Below are positions 54,994-63,643 of a DNA stretch of 64,000 nucleotides, in pieces. Source of the DNA: Microcystis wesenbergii NRERC-220 (GTDB taxonomy: Bacteria; Cyanobacteriota; Cyanobacteriia; Cyanobacteriales; Microcystaceae); the NCBI RefSeq assembly GCF_032027425.1, contig NZ_JAVSJA010000001.1:2307501-2371500 (forward strand), read 5' to 3'. Below the pieces are notes generated by a model, which worked only from the letters and a program-made list of their open reading frames with translations, did no database searches and was not told where the DNA came from. Each line of letters starts with the position of its first letter. Position 1 is the stretch's first letter. A program made the translations under genes and the position numbers.

Positions 54994-56315
54994 CTGACTG
55001 ACGGACACATTTTTCAATACAAAGACAAGTACTGTTATGTGAAAGCCTCAAACTCCTGAATAAAAGAAAAGGTAATTTTGCCATAATAATCCTGACGAGC
55101 TTTGCGAGAAGCAAAACAGGGAAAAGGGTCAACAGAAAATAAGTGGTCAAGTCGCAAGAAGGGACGCGCCTTATGAACAACTCCCGCCAGCCAACGTAAA
55201 CCAATTTTCAAATAACTCAAACCACGCCGAAAATGAGCATCAACCTGACGGCGAGAGCCAGATTGTTGAACCGCCATGCCAGTTAAAGTAGCAAAGAGAA
55301 TAGAAATGGCAACAATGAGATAGAGACGTTCTAAACAAGCAGCAGAGCGAACACGAGAATGTTCCCAGTCAAAAACGCCCGATTTACTGTCGAGAAAGAG
55401 ATGTTCAATGGGAAAACGAAGACCATACTGCCAGAAGGTGTCAAGGGTAGGAGGTTCATGGCTCAGAATTGCCCAATTATCCTTAACCCCTGGAACAGAG
55501 GCTAAAGCAAGATGAGCAGTGATTCTAGCCTCCTGCCAGACTTGAACGTTGCGATAAAAGCAGGCTTGCCGTTTGGGAGGATAGAGTTCTCTGACCTCAT
55601 AGCCAAAACCCCGACGGCGAACACCGTAAATGAGGGTATCGCAAGGTAAGCGAAGACACCAATGCCAAGTATTTTTCCTGAGCCATTGAATTAATTGCTG
55701 ATTGGCAAAGCCTCGGTCGGCTAACAGCATGACATTCTCAAAGCCCTGAAGATAGCCTTTGGCTCTGTCCAACAAGGGTTCGTATTTCTCAAAAGCTAGG
55801 CTGGCACTACCATGTTCTAATCCCATCCACATCAAGGGGACGGCTCTCCCCCCGCAGACCACCGCTAGATAGACAAAGCAGTATTGATTCCACAACAGAG
55901 TGGTATCTATTGCTAGATAAAGTCTTTCCCCCTTCTCCTTCCAAGTCTCGATGGCTTTCAATATTAAGGGGATGTATATCTTTTCCACCGCTACTCTTCC
56001 ATTCTGGCAAAAGCGATTCCACCGTCTCTGATAACTATTGGCTTGTTCGGCTCTGCTTTGTACAAAGGGTTCCCATCTGGCTTGATTGAGACTTTGACTA
56101 CTGAGTAGGGCTGTCACCATCCAACTGAGGACGGTTAAATGTCTTTTATCCACAAATCGGCTTCCTTGTTCTAGATAGGAATAAACTTGGGAGAAGATTC
56201 TGTTCTCGGTTTTCATCTTGTAGGGATTCTTGCTTTTTCCCTATCTACCCAGATATTTTTCTTTTTGGCAACCCTTGTCTTGTCAGGTTTTGACCCACTT
56301 GTGTCCGTCAGTCAG
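54994..56315 (-). mobile_element. IS4-type element C, 1322 bp, inserted in element B
   Basis: Inverted ends CTGACTGACGGACACA and its inverse; 9-bp target duplication GAGATTGGC at 54985-54993 and 56316-56324. It is the innermost and apparently intact element of a three-level nest (ISL3 > B > C). Confidence 0.92.
55035..56216 (-). CDS. DDE transposase of element C
   Basis: 393 residues with the catalytic residues in LAIDTTLLWNQY, LLADRGFANQQL and FPIEHLFLDSKSGVFDWE. A helical N-terminal domain (DKRHLTVLSWMVTALLSSQS) probably binds the inverted repeats. The frame is complete from ATG to stop, nearly filling the element. Family is IS4-like (IS4/IS701 group); the exact subgroup is uncertain. Confidence 0.88.
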   Translation of the reverse strand: MKTENRIFSQVYSYLEQGSRFVDKRHLTVLSWMVTALLSSQSLNQARWEPFVQSRAEQANSYQRRWNRFCQNGRVAVEKIYIPLILKAIETWKEKGERLYLAIDTTLLWNQYCFVYLAVVCGGRAVPLMWMGLEHGSASLAFEKYEPLLDRAKGYLQGFENVMLLADRGFANQQLIQWLRKNTWHWCLRLPCDTLIYGVRRRGFGYEVRELYPPKRQACFYRNVQVWQEARITAHLALASVPGVKDNWAILSHEPPTLDTFWQYGLRFPIEHLFLDSKSGVFDWEHSRVRSAACLERLYLIVAISILFATLTGMAVQQSGSRRQVDAHFRRGLSYLKIGLRWLAGVVHKARPFLRLDHLFSVDPFPCFASRKARQDYYGKITFSFIQEFEAFT

Positions 56316-58638
56316 GAGATTGGCCGCCTTATTTCCCCAACCAATTACCTTTGAAAGCAGAAGAAGAAATTTACAAAGGTTTCTCAAGTTACCGCAATTA
56401 AGTGTAAAATTGTTATGGTTTCCGCTAATTAAACACATTATTAAGCAAGAGTTTAGCGAAAAAAATAAAAATCGACATCAAAGAAGAAAACTGAAAAAAC
56501 TTAAGCATCTGGGACATCTATTATTGGTAATTGACCGAACAGATTGGAAAGGAAGAAATTTGTTTGTAGCTAGTGTTATTTGTGGAAAAAGGGCGTTACC
56601 TGTGTACTGGATATTGTTAGATAAACAAGGAAGCAGTAATTTAGGGAACCAAAAAAACTTTCTCAAGCCGGTATTAAAATTTTTGAAATCCTACCCAGTT
56701 GTCGTGATAGGCGACCGAGAATTTCACAGTGTTCAACTAGGAAAGTGGCTAGACGAAAAGGGGATAGCCTTTATTCTGAGACAAAAGAAGGGAACATCTT
56801 TGCTATTATCAGGTGAAGAAAACTATCAACCTCTAAAAGCTCTAGATATTCAACCGGGGACTCAGCATTTTTTTTCGGATATTTATCATACATCTGCTCA
56901 TAAACTTGGCCCTTTTAATTTGGCCACTCGCTGGAAAAGACGCTACCGTAGTAAACAAGCCGAAGCTCCTTGGTATCTTCTTACTAATCTTGACTCTTTG
57001 GATGAGACTTTAAATTTATATGAATCTCGTTTTGGCATTGAAGCAATGTTCAAAGATTGTAAAACGGGAGGTTATAATATCGAGAAAACTAAAGTTAGCG
57101 AACCGCGTTTTTTAGCTCTTGTTTTATTAATTGCTATCGCCTATTCTTTAAATACAATACGGGGTCAACAACTCAATATTTTACCCCACCGTGTTTATAT
57201 TTGTCGCCTCAAAGAATCTAATCGTTCTGCTGAAAGACATAGTGATTTTTGGATAGGGACTTATGGTACTTTTTGGGTTGAGTCGATGGATATTTTTTCG
57301 GAACTTGCCCTTTCTTTGATACGCCTCAAACCCCAGAAAAACCCTTATTTCTCCAAAGGGTTAACGGCTATGAGCCTTATCAAGCAAGCTCTTTAACCTT
57401 TCTGTCACCCCTTGAGCAAGATAACATACTTCTAACCCAAAAATTCCGAAAGTTTCTAAAGCCATAGCCTCGCCGTTTTATTAGTTTAAGTTTATTGTTG
57501 ATTCCCTCGACTACCCCATTCGTTGTCCTTCGCTCGAAATAACTAATGATTTCTCCAAACCAGTTTCGGATTGTTTGACAACTCTTGGTAAAAACAATGG
57601 AGGATTTTGCCAACCATTCCGAGATAGATAGCAGTCCTTCTGTCGGATTCTCTGAGGTTTCATAAATCTTTCTGAATTCTTCCTTTAATTCCTGCATCTT
57701 TTTCAAATTTGGCCAATTTTCTTTGATAGCTTCTCGTTTAATTTTTTGTGGTTCCGTTCAATCTTCTTCATTTTTTAATAGGCTATATTTACTTCGCTTT
57801 AAAACTTCTAGCTTCGCTTCTTTTTCCGCTTTCTGTTTTTTATTTTTCTGCGCTTCTACGGCTCTTTTTTCTGCTCTTCTCTGTTCGTCTAACTCTTGAT
57901 TAATTTGTTTCATTACATGGAATCTATCAGCGACTACCTCGGCCGACGGCATCAATTCTTTTACCAGATTTTTATAGGACAACCAAAGGTCTATGCTCAC
58001 TTCTTCAATTTGCTCTAACACCTCTTTTCCCCAGCCCGTAAGGGTTTTCTTAAACTCTTCTTGTGTTCGCTTCTCCAGAATAGCTATTAGTTTTCCCGTA
58101 TCTAAATTTACTAAAACTGCACAGTAATTTTTTTGTCCCTTCACTAGAGCGATTTCATCAATTCCTAGTCTTTTTAATTCCGATAAATCTGGCTCGGTAA
58201 TTTCTTCAGCGATGTCCTCTAGCATTCTTTGAATCTCTTCTTCCGTTACGTCATTTCTTCGGCTAACATTTAAAATATCTCCTGATTTTAATTGTTCAAG
58301 TATATTCTCGGCTAGTCTTTTCGTATAGGTTCGTTTACTGGCGACAAAATCTAACTCTTCGCTCAAGGGGTTTCGACAATTATCGCACTTAAATTGACGA
58401 CGATTAACTTGTAGGTACACTGGTTGTCCTGAGATTGGTAAATCTTTGACTAAATATCGATGATTTTGGTGTAGTTTATCGCTCTCTAACCCACAACGAG
58501 GACAGATTGCTTTTTTCTTTTTCGATTCGACTGGTCAAACTATACCGACATTTTCTAGGTGTCGATAGCCTTGAATAGAGGTTCCTTCTAGGTTCAAAAA
58601 TTTGTCAAGTATCATAAGTAAAATACTCTGGTTTTTGG

Positions 58639-59813
58639 CAGAAACGTTGAATCCTGTAATAAAACTTTACATTGACAAGCATAATACCCCTATAACATCA
58701 AATTTTAAATTGAATAGACAATCCTCCGGAACCAGTGTACATAGCTAATATGTTGACACATGAAACTCTGTAAATAGCGCAGTTTGTCTAATAAGCTTTT
58801 CCCAAATCCTTCTTCAATATCTATTAGCTGTAGAATCAGATAAGCGATAATGCAACTATAGATCTGTAGGCGGATTCCGTTCTCGTTTTTAGTGATTAGA
58901 TTATCCAACTTTAGATGCATTTTTAAAAATTTCCACAGCAGTTCTATTTGCCATCTTTGGATGTAAATTTCGGCAACTTCTTCATTACTAACTGCTCCTT
59001 CTCCTTCTAGAGGTAAATCTGTCGCCAGCCGAAATTCTGTTTGACTTTCTAGGTCGCAAAAAGCGACTACTCTTACTTCTATTTGTCTTTTATCTTTTCC
59101 GAGTTTACACTTGCCATTTTCGAGCATCTCTAGGCTAATATTATTTTTCACTCTCAAGACAAAATGCTTGTCACTACTCTCTAATAATTCGGTGATTCTT
59201 TGATTAGACGCAAATCCTCTATCCATTGCTCCAACTCCATTTACAGGAATTGCTTCTATCGTTTTTCCTCCTTCTTTTGAGTCATGACCTTGACCAAAAT
59301 GGATGAGTATTCCGACCACCTCTGTTGTGATACTATTAAGACCAGAGAATAGTTTTACTTGATGCCATCCCTGGGACCATAGTAATTTACTGGTTAAGCT
59401 AATTATTGTTGAGTCAATAGGAAATAAAGCTCGCGCATTCTCTATTCCTTTTTTGGCAACTAAACGCTTATTTAATTCGACAATGACTTTCTCAAATGGA
59501 CTTGTTTCTCTAATTTTGCTTGCCTTAGAAAATGTGGATAAATTTACATTAATTCCTTGAAGTACCATTCTACTGCATAAGTCCCTCATACTGACGATGC
59601 TTTTATCTAAAGCAAAACCAATCCAACAGGACAAAAATGTAAAAGTATCTAAAGCGGGGTAGTCATTTTTAGGCAGTGGTTTGAGAAGCTCTTTTATGAG
59701 TTTTGAAAAATTCGTCATCAGGGCAAACTCCCTATTGTGAGGGGAATAAGTTGTCTAGATTCTATCTATAATAGCATTTTTTTTCTGACTTTTCTCAACG
59801 TTCAACACTTCTG
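58639..59813 (-). mobile_element. IS4-like element, 1175 bp, copy 2
   Basis: Same ends and length as copy 1 at 52617. 9-bp target duplication GGTTTTTGG at 58630-58638 and 59814-59822. Inserted within ISL3, just upstream of its transposase start. The identity with copy 1 implies recent transposition. Confidence 0.93.
58705..59718 (-). CDS. IS4-family transposase (copy 2)
   Basis: 337 residues, identical in sequence to the transposase at 52683-53696, with the same DDE motifs (PIDSTIIS, AMDRGFASNQ, YIQRWQIELLWK). Intact. Confidence 0.92.
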   Translation of the reverse strand: MTNFSKLIKELLKPLPKNDYPALDTFTFLSCWIGFALDKSIVSMRDLCSRMVLQGINVNLSTFSKASKIRETSPFEKVIVELNKRLVAKKGIENARALFPIDSTIISLTSKLLWSQGWHQVKLFSGLNSITTEVVGILIHFGQGHDSKEGGKTIEAIPVNGVGAMDRGFASNQRITELLESSDKHFVLRVKNNISLEMLENGKCKLGKDKRQIEVRVVAFCDLESQTEFRLATDLPLEGEGAVSNEEVAEIYIQRWQIELLWKFLKMHLKLDNLITKNENGIRLQIYSCIIAYLILQLIDIEEGFGKSLLDKLRYLQSFMCQHISYVHWFRRIVYSI

Positions 59814-60004
59814 GGTTTTTGGCTATTATATCAAATCTTAACTCGATTGTCTATCTTTTGGTATTAACCTGTTTGTGTCTAAAATCTCTCCCTGTATAAA
59901 TTTCAGCTATTTTTGAGCGTAGGCACTATCATCGAATTTTATTTGAAGTTAATTATTTGCATAACAATTACCGAAGAGCCAAATACTCTGGTTTTTGGCT
60001 ATTA

Positions 60005-60267
60005 TGGCATAGAACGAGTTAGTTAGGACAGATGCCTGAAGGCTTTACTCACAGCATCCACAAGGTTTTCACTATCATTGATAATCTGACTAACATAGTT
60101 TTTCAATCTAGCCCAGAACTTTTCAATTTTGTTGAGGTCTGGAGAATAGGCGGGTAAAAATAGCACTTCACATCCCGCTTTAGCTAACAATTTTTTGATT
60201 CTCTCTTTGGGATGAAAACTGGCGTTATCAATGATGATAATTTGACCGGGTAGTAGTTCGGGTAATA
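60005..60267 (-). mobile_element. IS630 partial copy (right-end fragment)
   Basis: It begins with the IS630 right inverted repeat TGGCATAGAACGAGTTAGTT at 60005, preceded by TA at 60003-60004. It runs 263 bp into the transposase and stops at GGTAATA, where a complete IS630 begins. It encodes only the last part of the DDE domain. Confidence 0.9.
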
Positions 60268-61215
60268 TGGCATAGAACGAGTTAGTTAGGACAGATGCCT
60301 GAAGGCTTTACTCACAGCATCCACAAGGTTTTCACTATCATTGATAATCTGACTAACATAGTTTTTCAATCTAGCCCAGAACTTTTCAATTTTGTTGAGG
60401 TCTGGAGAATAGGCGGGTAAAAATAGCACTTCACATCCCGCTTTAGCTAACAATTTTTTGATTCTCTCTTTGGGATGAAAACTGGCGTTATCAATGATGA
60501 TAATTTGACCGGGTAGTAGTTCGGGTAATAGCAATTGTTCTATCCACTCACACACCAACTCTGTATTACAGTACCCCTCAAACACCATTGGCGCGATCGT
60601 GGAACCACGCCACCAACCGCTGATCACACTAACTCGTTCGCTACAGTGACCTAACTTTAAAGCCTCAAATCTTTCTGATTTGTGACAATATCCATAAGGA
60701 TAATCGATGGTGTTATCTATTCCAGCTTCATCAATATAGACAAATCTTTCCGGGGCATAACCTCTGATTTTTTGGAGAAACTCTTTTCGGGCTTCTTCAT
60801 CTCTTTCTCTGTAGCCATAAGTTTTTTTTTTCTAGTAAATCCAATTCTTTTGAGCGCTTGACCAATTCTCATCCTACTGACTGGGTTAGCCCATTTTTGC
60901 GCCATTTTTTCTTGGGTCAAATGCCCATATTGTTCGGCCAACTTTTGAAAGGCTTCTAAATCGTCAATTTTGGGCTTCGGCCCTCGACGATAGTTAGTTT
61001 TAGCGGCCACCGTCCCAGTTTGTTTCTTCCGTTTCAGCCAGATGTCTAATGTATTACGACTAATATTGAGGGTGCGACAGACATGGCTTTTTTTCTCCCC
61101 TCGCTCTACGGCACTCACTGCTTTCTGTCTTAAATCATCACTATAGGGTGCTGCCATGAAAGCTTCTCCTCATTTCTTTTTCTCTATTATGTCCTAACTA
61201 TCCCGCTCTTTGCTA
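60268..61215 (-). mobile_element. IS630-family element, copy 2 (complete, 948 bp)
   Basis: Right end TGGCATAGAACG at 60268, left end (inverse of TAGCAAAGAGCGGG) at 61215, flanked by TA at 60266-60267 and 61216-61217. It has inserted at, or recombined to, an internal TA of the IS630 fragment at 60005-60267, in the same orientation. Confidence 0.92.
60286..61157 (-). CDS. IS630 transposase in two frames (-1 frameshift)
   Basis: The first frame starts at 61157 (HTH domain AAPYSDDLRQKAVSAVERGE, then GPKPKIDDLEAF and MRIGQALKRIGF). The second, out of frame by -1, runs to 60286 with the DDE half (IIIIDNASFHP, YSPDLNKIEKFW). They meet at a run of ten A's on the coding strand (60822-60831), just after a TAG in the second frame. 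A slippery A-tract at this place is the usual IS630 programmed -1 frameshift, giving a fusion of about 290 residues. Confidence 0.85.
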
Positions 61216-61218
61216 TAT

Positions 61219-62139
61219 ATGACTGATCTTTTTTGGGAGTCTGTATCTGTATTCCATGCTACATAAGCTTTTCAGCTTGCTTGTCCCCCTGTCAGGGATT
61301 GGTACGTTTGTTCTGACAAAATTGACTTGCTCCCACCGGCATCTTCTCTACTATCGGGAAAAGAAGACGAAGAGTTGAAAAAGAAACCCGAACTCGGACT
61401 CGAATTAATCGACCGAAGTTTAAAGCGAAAATACCGACCGAAAATTGTCTTGATAGAGGCGGGGTATGGAAACAACACGCCGTTTCTGAAAGAGTTAGAA
61501 AAGAGAAAACTAAAGTATTTAGGAGGAGGGGCTAAAAATCGAAAAATTATCCGAAAAAAGGAATCAGGAATCGAGGAAGAAATCAGTCTGGAGAAATTAG
61601 CAAAAAGCTTGAAGCCAGAGAGTTTTACCCCAGTAATTCTCTCAGTTTAAAAACCGAAAACCCTGTACGTATTTATTGTTTCTGCTCGCATCGCTTCTTT
61701 AGAAGAAGAGAGAACTTTTGCCATCGTCATGAACGCGAGTTCTTGGGAAGAAGCGACGGACATCGATTATTTTATCACGAATGTCCAGGCGGAAAAAGTA
61801 ACCCCGCAGTGGGTAGTAGAAACTTACTCGCCAAGAAATTGGGTAGAAGTTTTCTATCGAGAGGCGAAAGGATGGTTAGGGCTAAGAGAATATCAGGTTC
61901 GCGAGAAAGAAAGCCTTCTTCGCCATTTTATCCTGGTGTTTTGTGCCTACACTTTTATTCTCTGGCATCACTTAACCGGGGGACTACAAAGGCGATGGGC
62001 GAATAAACCTTTGGAGACATTTACTGATGCTTTGGAGGCTTTTCGTACAGCGATGTCTTTTCGTTTTTTCCCTTGGCTAACGCAGAATATTGATGTCTTT
62101 TCCGCTCACAAAGCGGCTTTGGGCTACATTTGGGCTTGA
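61219..62139 (+). pseudogene. IS701-like transposase remnant
   Basis: Degenerate DDE transposase. The frame from 61219 meets stops at about 61264 and again at 61648 (after SFTPVILSV), then continues to 62139 with ASWEEATDIDYFITNVQAE, PRNWVEVFYREAKGWLGLRE (DDE glutamate) and a C-terminal helix. The first catalytic aspartates are lost or poorly preserved. The left end is cut by IS630 copy 2. No right inverted repeat was identified. 62140-62321 after it holds nothing I can name. Confidence 0.75.
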
Positions 62140-62321
62140 AATTTGTTTAAGTCCCACTAATTGCTATTACATGAGTATCTCTTGTAGATTTATTGTGTAT
62201 CTTCAAGAATTGTGTGCGATTGCCCTGGCCACCTAACGAGCATATATAAACGAGCATATATAATGATGAATAGAATAAAATGCTTGACGAAACTCATTAG
62301 ATCGGAGAAAGGAGGTCAGTC

Positions 62322-62513
62322 ATGGATCTGGTACAGTTTATGGTAGTTATCATCGTGGTTGGGGTTCTATTGTGGCTCGTGAACAACTACATTCCGATGG
62401 ACAGCAAGATCAAGCAAATCCTGAACATTGTGGTTGTCATCACCCTCGTTTTGTGGATTCTTAAGGTGTTCGGATTGCTGAGTTTTCTCAAGGGAATTCG
62501 TATCGGTAGGTGA
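62322..62513 (+). CDS. Thivi_2564-type small membrane protein
   Basis: 63 residues, two membrane helices (VQFMVVIIVVGVLLWLVNNY and ILNIVVVITLVLWILKVFGL) joined by PMDSKIKQ, the pattern of the Thivi_2564 family of tiny membrane proteins. A perfect AAAGGAGGT ribosome-binding site precedes the ATG, stronger than usual for this genome. Function unknown. It heads the GC-richer segment that also encodes the glycosyltransferase 35 bases downstream. Confidence 0.8.
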   Translation: MDLVQFMVVIIVVGVLLWLVNNYIPMDSKIKQILNIVVVITLVLWILKVFGLLSFLKGIRIGR

Positions 62514-62548
62514 GTGATGTTCTAGACGGAAGGAAAGGTTGAATTATT

Positions 62549-63643
62549 ATGGAGCTGATGTCCATCACACTGGTGGTGCGCTGGCTAATAGGCTGGGGAT
62601 TGATGTGGCGGTTGCCGCGACTTCCAGACCTTTCAGTCGTCGGTTCGCCTAAAGTCTCGGTCTTGATTCCGGCGAGGAATGAAGAGAGTACCCTCCCTAA
62701 TTTGCTAACAGCCTTAAAGCAGCAAACATTCAAGCCCTACGAAATCATTGTCATCGATGACCAGTCCGCCGATGCTACCCCACAGATCGCCGAACAGGCT
62801 GGGGTGAAAGTAGTGCAGACTAGCCCTTTGCCCACAGGTTGGACAGGGAAAAACTGGGCACTCAAAACCGGATATGCAGCCTCATCTGGCGATATTCTCG
62901 TCTTTCTCGATGCCGACACTGAGCCAGGGGAGGAGCTGCTCCGCAGGCTGGTGGCAACTGTTCAACACTTAGGTGGTCTGGTCTCAGTTCAGCCCTATCA
63001 CCGCACTGAACGCCCCTACGAACTGTTAGCGGTTCTGTTCAATCTCGTCGGCTTGATGGCCGTCAAACTGGGAGCAAGAGGTGGTGTGGCTTTTGGACCG
63101 GCTATGGCTACCAGCAAGGATGACTATGAGCGGGTCGGCGGCCACGACGCTGTGGCAGGATATGTTGTAGAAGACTGGTTCATGGCTCATATTTATGAGA
63201 GTGCGGGACTGCCAGTGAGTGCATACATTGGTCATGGCCAACTGGACTATCGGATGTACCCCGGCGGGCTGCGGGACCTGGTTGTTGGTTTCGACAAAAA
63301 CTTTGCAACGGCAGCAGGGGAAGTCTCTTGGCTGCGGATGCTGGCGGTTGTGTTCTGGCTTTCAGGGTTGTTCTGGGCGGCTTGGTGTCTGCCCGCATCC
63401 CTATTCGGCTGGCCGATTGTCGGGAATTCATCCTTACTATATAACGTACTGCTTTATCTTGCCTTCGCCATACAGTTAGCCATAATTGTATGGCCAGTGG
63501 GTTCATTCGGAGCAATCGTCTTTTTCTTCCCCATTCCGGTTGCCTTCTTCATTGCAGTGTTCCTGCTGGCAATTCTGAATCTCGAACGTGGTCAAATCGA
63601 ATGGAAAGGACGAAGGATAAGTACCCGATGGCAAGGTGAATGA
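62549..63643 (+). CDS. Family 2 glycosyltransferase, CrtQ-like
   Basis: 364 residues. An N-terminal hydrophobic helix precedes the GT-A domain: VSVLIPARNEESTLPNLL, EIIVIDDQSADAT, LVFLDADTEPG (DxD), then ED and a GHGQLDYRMYPGG segment, and three to four C-terminal membrane helices. This is the architecture of CrtQ, which glucosylates diaponeurosporenoate in staphyloxanthin-type C30 carotenoid synthesis. The next gene looks like the acyltransferase CrtO of the same pathway, which strengthens the call. Substrate is inferred. Codon use (CTG/CTC leucines) is unlike the core genes. Confidence 0.8.
   Translation: MELMSITLVVRWLIGWGLMWRLPRLPDLSVVGSPKVSVLIPARNEESTLPNLLTALKQQTFKPYEIIVIDDQSADATPQIAEQAGVKVVQTSPLPTGWTGKNWALKTGYAASSGDILVFLDADTEPGEELLRRLVATVQHLGGLVSVQPYHRTERPYELLAVLFNLVGLMAVKLGARGGVAFGPAMATSKDDYERVGGHDAVAGYVVEDWFMAHIYESAGLPVSAYIGHGQLDYRMYPGGLRDLVVGFDKNFATAAGEVSWLRMLAVVFWLSGLFWAAWCLPASLFGWPIVGNSSLLYNVLLYLAFAIQLAIIVWPVGSFGAIVFFFPIPVAFFIAVFLLAILNLERGQIEWKGRRISTRWQGE

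Larger units (their letters stand above)
54872..57396 (+). pseudogene. DDE transposase of element B, interrupted
   Basis: ATG at 54872 (LPSFYQACLQASLTQAQYL), 41 codons, then element C. After C the same frame resumes at GCC GCC TTA (AALFPQPITFESRRRNLQRF) and stays open to 57396. DDE positions: IDRTDWKGRN, VIGDREFHS and YESRFGIEAMFKDCK. Excising C and one copy of the 9-bp duplication restores one uninterrupted reading frame, so the interruption is recent. Confidence 0.9.
54769..57416 (+). mobile_element. IS4-type element B, inserted in ISL3 and itself interrupted
   Basis: Inverted ends CTCAAGGGGTGACA at the left and its inverse at the right; 9-bp target duplication CAAGATAAC at 54760-54768 and 57417-57425. 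It contains element C (54994-56315). Its own length without C would be about 1317 bp. Confidence 0.9.
54744..58615 (-). pseudogene. ISL3 transposase, broken by two stops and one insertion
   Basis: It starts at the ATG at 58615 (ILDKFLNLEGTSIQGYRHLE). A zinc-ribbon (ICPRCG ... FKCDNCRNPLSEELD) and the ISL3 core (IDEIALVKGQKNYCAVLVNL, VADRFHVMKQINQELDEQRR) follow, then the C-terminal NGVVEGINNKLKLIKRRGYG. In-frame TGA codons at 58535-58537 and 57758-57760 break it. Close to its C-terminus an IS (54769-57416) splits it after FWVRSMLS; the remaining WHLVC and stop lie at 54744-54759. Inactive. Confidence 0.87.
54718..59980 (-). mobile_element. ISL3-family element carrying three nested elements
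   Basis: Inverted ends GGCTCTTCGTTACTCTTTATGC-like at 54718 and (inverse) GGCTCTTCGGTAATTGTTATGC-like at 59980. Removing the two insertions within it and their duplications leaves about 1.42 kb, a normal ISL3 size. No 8-bp target duplication is seen at the two ends, which fits a later deletion (see findings). Confidence 0.82.

Noticed and set aside
59981-60004. Long target-site duplication of ISL3
   Set aside because: The 24-base match is to an internal ISL3 segment, not to the other flank, so a collapsed self-insertion explains it better.
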